Part shown: positions 61,344-64,000 of the stretch, piece after piece | Numbering within the stretch: the stretch's first letter is position 1 | Layout: every line of letters begins with the position of its first letter | Assembly: GCF_018323885.1 (NCBI RefSeq) | Contig: NZ_AP024585.1 | Coordinates: 3,534,001 to 3,598,000 of the forward strand | From: Citrobacter amalonaticus | GTDB lineage: Bacteria; Pseudomonadota; Gammaproteobacteria; Enterobacterales; Enterobacteriaceae | Direction of reading: 5' to 3' | DNA: 64,000 nucleotides | Program-made: the position numbers and the translations under genes | Notes under the pieces: model-generated | The model's input: the letters and a program-made list of their open reading frames with translations, nothing else | Databases searched by the model: none | Told to the model about the DNA's origin: nothing

Positions 61344-62455
61344 TCTGGCAGCTTACTGGTGACAAAAGCTGGTCGGCGCTGCGACAACAATTCCGCTGGG
61401 TAGAAGAGATGCACGATGTACCACAGGATCCCGTCCATCATGCCGAGGGTGACGTTGGCATTCATACTGAAATGGTGCTCAACGCGCTATCAACCATGCC
61501 TGACTTTCAGCGATGCTCACCACAGCAACAAGAGCTGCTATGGGCTGCGGCGCTGCTACACGATGTGGAAAAGCGCAGCACCACGCAGCGTGATGAACAC
61601 GGTCGCATCCAGTCATTGGGCCATGCGCGCAAAGGTGAACTCACGACACGGCAGATCCTGTGGCGAGATATTCCCACACCCTTTATTCTGCGTGAGCAAA
61701 TCGCGGCGCTGGTTCGCCTGCACGGACTGCCGTTGTGGCTACTCGAACGTCCCGCCCCTGAGCGCCTGCTGCTTAGCGCGGCTATGCGGATTGACACCCG
61801 CCTGCTGACGCTGCTCGCCCGTGCCGATATAGAAGGGCGACGCTGTCAGGATAGGGAAGAGATGCTCGACCGGATCGCCCTGTTTGAGCTTTTCTGTCAG
61901 GAACAACAGTGCTGGGGACATGCCCGTCACTTCGTTTCCGATGCGGCTCGCTGGCATTATCTGACGCATTCGAACAGTTCAGCCGATTTCATCCCCTGGG
62001 AAACAGAAAGCTTTGAAGTGATTATAATGAGTGCGCTGCCCGGAATGGGTAAGGATCGCTATATCAGCGAACACTGTCCCGGCATACCGGTAGTAAGTCT
62101 TGATGATATCCGCCGTCGCCTTGGTGTTAGCCCGGAAGACAGGTCGGCAACCGGTCGCGTCGTCCAGCAGGCAAAAGAAGATGCACGGGCTTTGCTGCGA
62201 CAAAAAACGGCTTTTGTCTGGAATGCGACCAATATTACCCGACAGCTACGAAGCCAGCTCATCGACCTTTTTACTGCCTACGGTGCACGGGTAAAAATTG
62301 TCTACATTGAAGTTCCATGGGCGCAATGGAAGCAGCAAAATGCAAACCGCCAATATGCGGTTCCGGACGCGGTTATAATGAGAATGGCGTCAAAGCTGGA
62401 AGTACCTCAGTCTGATGAAGCGCACTGCGTGGAATATCAGGTGAGAGATGAGTGA
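61340..62455 (+). CDS. HD phosphoesterase fused to polynucleotide kinase (HD-Pnk)
   Basis: 371 residues in two domains. The N-terminal HD domain has His42, H-D at 74-75, His95, His128 and Asp163 as likely metal ligands. The C-terminal P-loop kinase has [11 protein letters not shown] (231-241) and L-D-D-I-R-R-R-L-G (254-262). This is the architecture of HD-Pnk end-healing enzymes described from Runella: the HD part removes 2',3'-cyclic or 3'-phosphates and the kinase phosphorylates 5'-OH ends. The products are what the upstream ligase needs. It is translationally coupled to that ligase. Confidence 0.83.
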   Translation: MIWQLTGDKSWSALRQQFRWVEEMHDVPQDPVHHAEGDVGIHTEMVLNALSTMPDFQRCSPQQQELLWAAALLHDVEKRSTTQRDEHGRIQSLGHARKGELTTRQILWRDIPTPFILREQIAALVRLHGLPLWLLERPAPERLLLSAAMRIDTRLLTLLARADIEGRRCQDREEMLDRIALFELFCQEQQCWGHARHFVSDAARWHYLTHSNSSADFIPWETESFEVIIMSALPGMGKDRYISEHCPGIPVVSLDDIRRRLGVSPEDRSATGRVVQQAKEDARALLRQKTAFVWNATNITRQLRSQLIDLFTAYGARVKIVYIEVPWAQWKQQNANRQYAVPDAVIMRMASKLEVPQSDEAHCVEYQVRDE

Positions 62456-62460
62456 ACAAA

Positions 62461-62484
62461 CCGGACAGAGCCACCTCTGTCCGG
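62461..62484. terminator. Hairpin between HD-Pnk and luxS
   Basis: CCGGACAGAG-CCAC-CTCTGTCCGG lies between convergent genes. There is no clear T-run, so termination strength is uncertain. Confidence 0.6.
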
Positions 62485-62496
62485 CTACAGCACTAA

Positions 62497-63012
62497 CTAG
62501 ATATGCAGTTCCTGCAACTTCTCTTTTGGCAGCGCCAGCTCTTCATTGCTGTTGACGCGAACGTCGCGCTCCAGAATATGACGCGCGATATCCTGTGCTT
62601 CACTCAGGGAATGCATCTGATATGTACCGCACTGGTAGACGTTCAGTTCCGGGATCTGATTCTGATCCTGAACTTTCAGCACGTCGGCCATCGCCGCTTT
62701 CCATGCATCTGCCACGCGCTGCTCATCCGGCGTACCTATCAGGCTCATATAGAAACCGGTACGGCAACCCATCGGGGAGATATCGATAATCTCGACGCCG
62801 TTACCGTTGAGGTGATTACGCATAAAGCCTGCGAACAGATGCTCCAGCGTGTGAATCCCTTTCTCCGGCATCACCTCTTTATTTGGAATGCAGAAACGCA
62901 GATCAAACACGGTGATGGCGTCACCGTGTGGAGTGTTCATCGTTTTCGCCACACGGACTGCAGGTGCTTCCATCCGGGTATGATCGACAGTGAAGCTATC
63001 TAACAACGGCAT
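62497..63012 (-). CDS. luxS: S-ribosylhomocysteine lyase LuxS
   Basis: 171 residues. Metal ligands His54 and His58 lie in H-T-L-E-H with Glu57, Cys84 is in G-C-R-T-G and Cys128 in Q-C-G-T. It splits S-ribosylhomocysteine to homocysteine and DPD, the precursor of autoinducer-2. It is a single gene; its upstream region overlaps MicA on the other strand. Confidence 0.97.
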   Translation of the reverse strand: MPLLDSFTVDHTRMEAPAVRVAKTMNTPHGDAITVFDLRFCIPNKEVMPEKGIHTLEHLFAGFMRNHLNGNGVEIIDISPMGCRTGFYMSLIGTPDEQRVADAWKAAMADVLKVQDQNQIPELNVYQCGTYQMHSLSEAQDIARHILERDVRVNSNEELALPKEKLQELHI

Positions 63013-63046
63013 TTAGCCACCTCCGATAATTTTTTATAAATAAACT

Positions 63047-63073
63047 GAACTCTTTGTTCCGGTGCGAGTCTGA
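63047..63073 (+). promoter_or_regulatory. Sigma-E type promoter of micA
   Basis: GAACT (63047-63051), 17 bases, TCTGA (63069-63073), seven bases before the RNA start, fit the envelope-stress sigma-E pattern known for micA. Confidence 0.7.
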
Positions 63074-63079
63074 GTATAT

Positions 63080-63152
63080 GAAAGACGCGCATTTGTTATC
63101 ATCATCCCTGTTTTCAGAGATGAAATTTTGGCCACTCCCGAGTGGCCTTTTT
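63080..63152 (+). ncRNA. micA: Small regulatory RNA MicA
   Basis: The sequence GAAAGACGCGCATTTGTTAT onward matches E. coli MicA almost base for base. It ends in the hairpin GGCCACTCCCGAGTGGCC followed by TTTTT. MicA is an Hfq-dependent, sigma-E-induced RNA that blocks ompA translation. It lies between luxS and gshA, antisense to the luxS leader. Confidence 0.95.
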
Positions 63153-63160
63153 CTTTTCTG

Positions 63161-64000
<840 letters not shown>

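Overview
The window is chromosomal DNA of an enterobacterium. Gene order and protein similarity follow the Escherichia/Salmonella backbone (ssrA; glaH-lhgO-gabDTP-csiR; kbp-yqaE-ygaVP-stpA-alaE-ygaC-ygaM; nrdHIEF; proVWX; ygaY-ygaZH-mprA-emrAB; luxS-micA-gshA). It also carries genes that E. coli K-12 lacks but Salmonella and Citrobacter often have: a BapA-type giant adhesin with its own type I secretion genes, and tctCBA-tctDE. Citrobacter is my best guess. That is inference from memory; no database was searched.

Layout. 1-13180: the 3' part of a giant Ig-repeat adhesin, then its TolC-like, ABC and HlyD-like secretion genes as one operon. 13243-13604: tmRNA (ssrA), whose tag reading frame is shifted by one missing base in this sequence. 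13640 to about 18460: a decayed P4/CP4-57-type integrated element. It holds an integrase broken twice, a two-gene AT-rich cassette that matches the PARIS anti-phage system (AAA ATPase AriA plus DUF4435/TOPRIM AriB), phage gene fragments and the tail of an IS30-like transposase. 18600-25700: a small DUF1482-like gene, a CSS-EAL c-di-GMP phosphodiesterase, a small secreted LEA-like repeat protein and a large autotransporter. 26444-31633: the two-component system TctDE and, divergently, the tripartite tricarboxylate transporter TctCBA.

31720-33219 is a membrane-anchored alpha/beta hydrolase. 33493-40807 is the glutarate/GABA operon, carrying glutarate to succinate (GlaH, LhgO), GABA uptake and conversion to succinate (GabP, GabT, GabD) and the repressor CsiR. 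40814-44808 is a run of small backbone genes: K+ binding, membrane stress, sulfur sensing, nucleoid, and alanine export. 44864-46727 is a divergent pair, a MocR-type regulator and an AhpD-like protein, set between ygaM and nrdH. 46918-50657 is the class Ib ribonucleotide reductase operon, and 51013-54336 the ProU glycine betaine importer. 54532-60365 holds an intact YgaY-type MFS pump, the YgaZH branched-chain amino acid exporter and the EmrRAB multidrug pump with its regulator.

60636-62455 is a two-gene RNA-repair cassette (RNA ligase plus HD-phosphoesterase/polynucleotide kinase) between emrB and luxS. The window closes with luxS, the MicA small RNA and the 3' half of gshA.

The most notable items are the PARIS-like cassette stranded behind a dead integrase at ssrA, the apparent frameshift in the tmRNA tag, and the ligase/HD-Pnk operon. 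The last pairs an enzyme that heals broken RNA ends with one that seals them. PARIS effectors are reported to cut tRNA, so the window holds both a probable tRNA-cutting defence and a probable RNA-repair module, about 43 kb apart.
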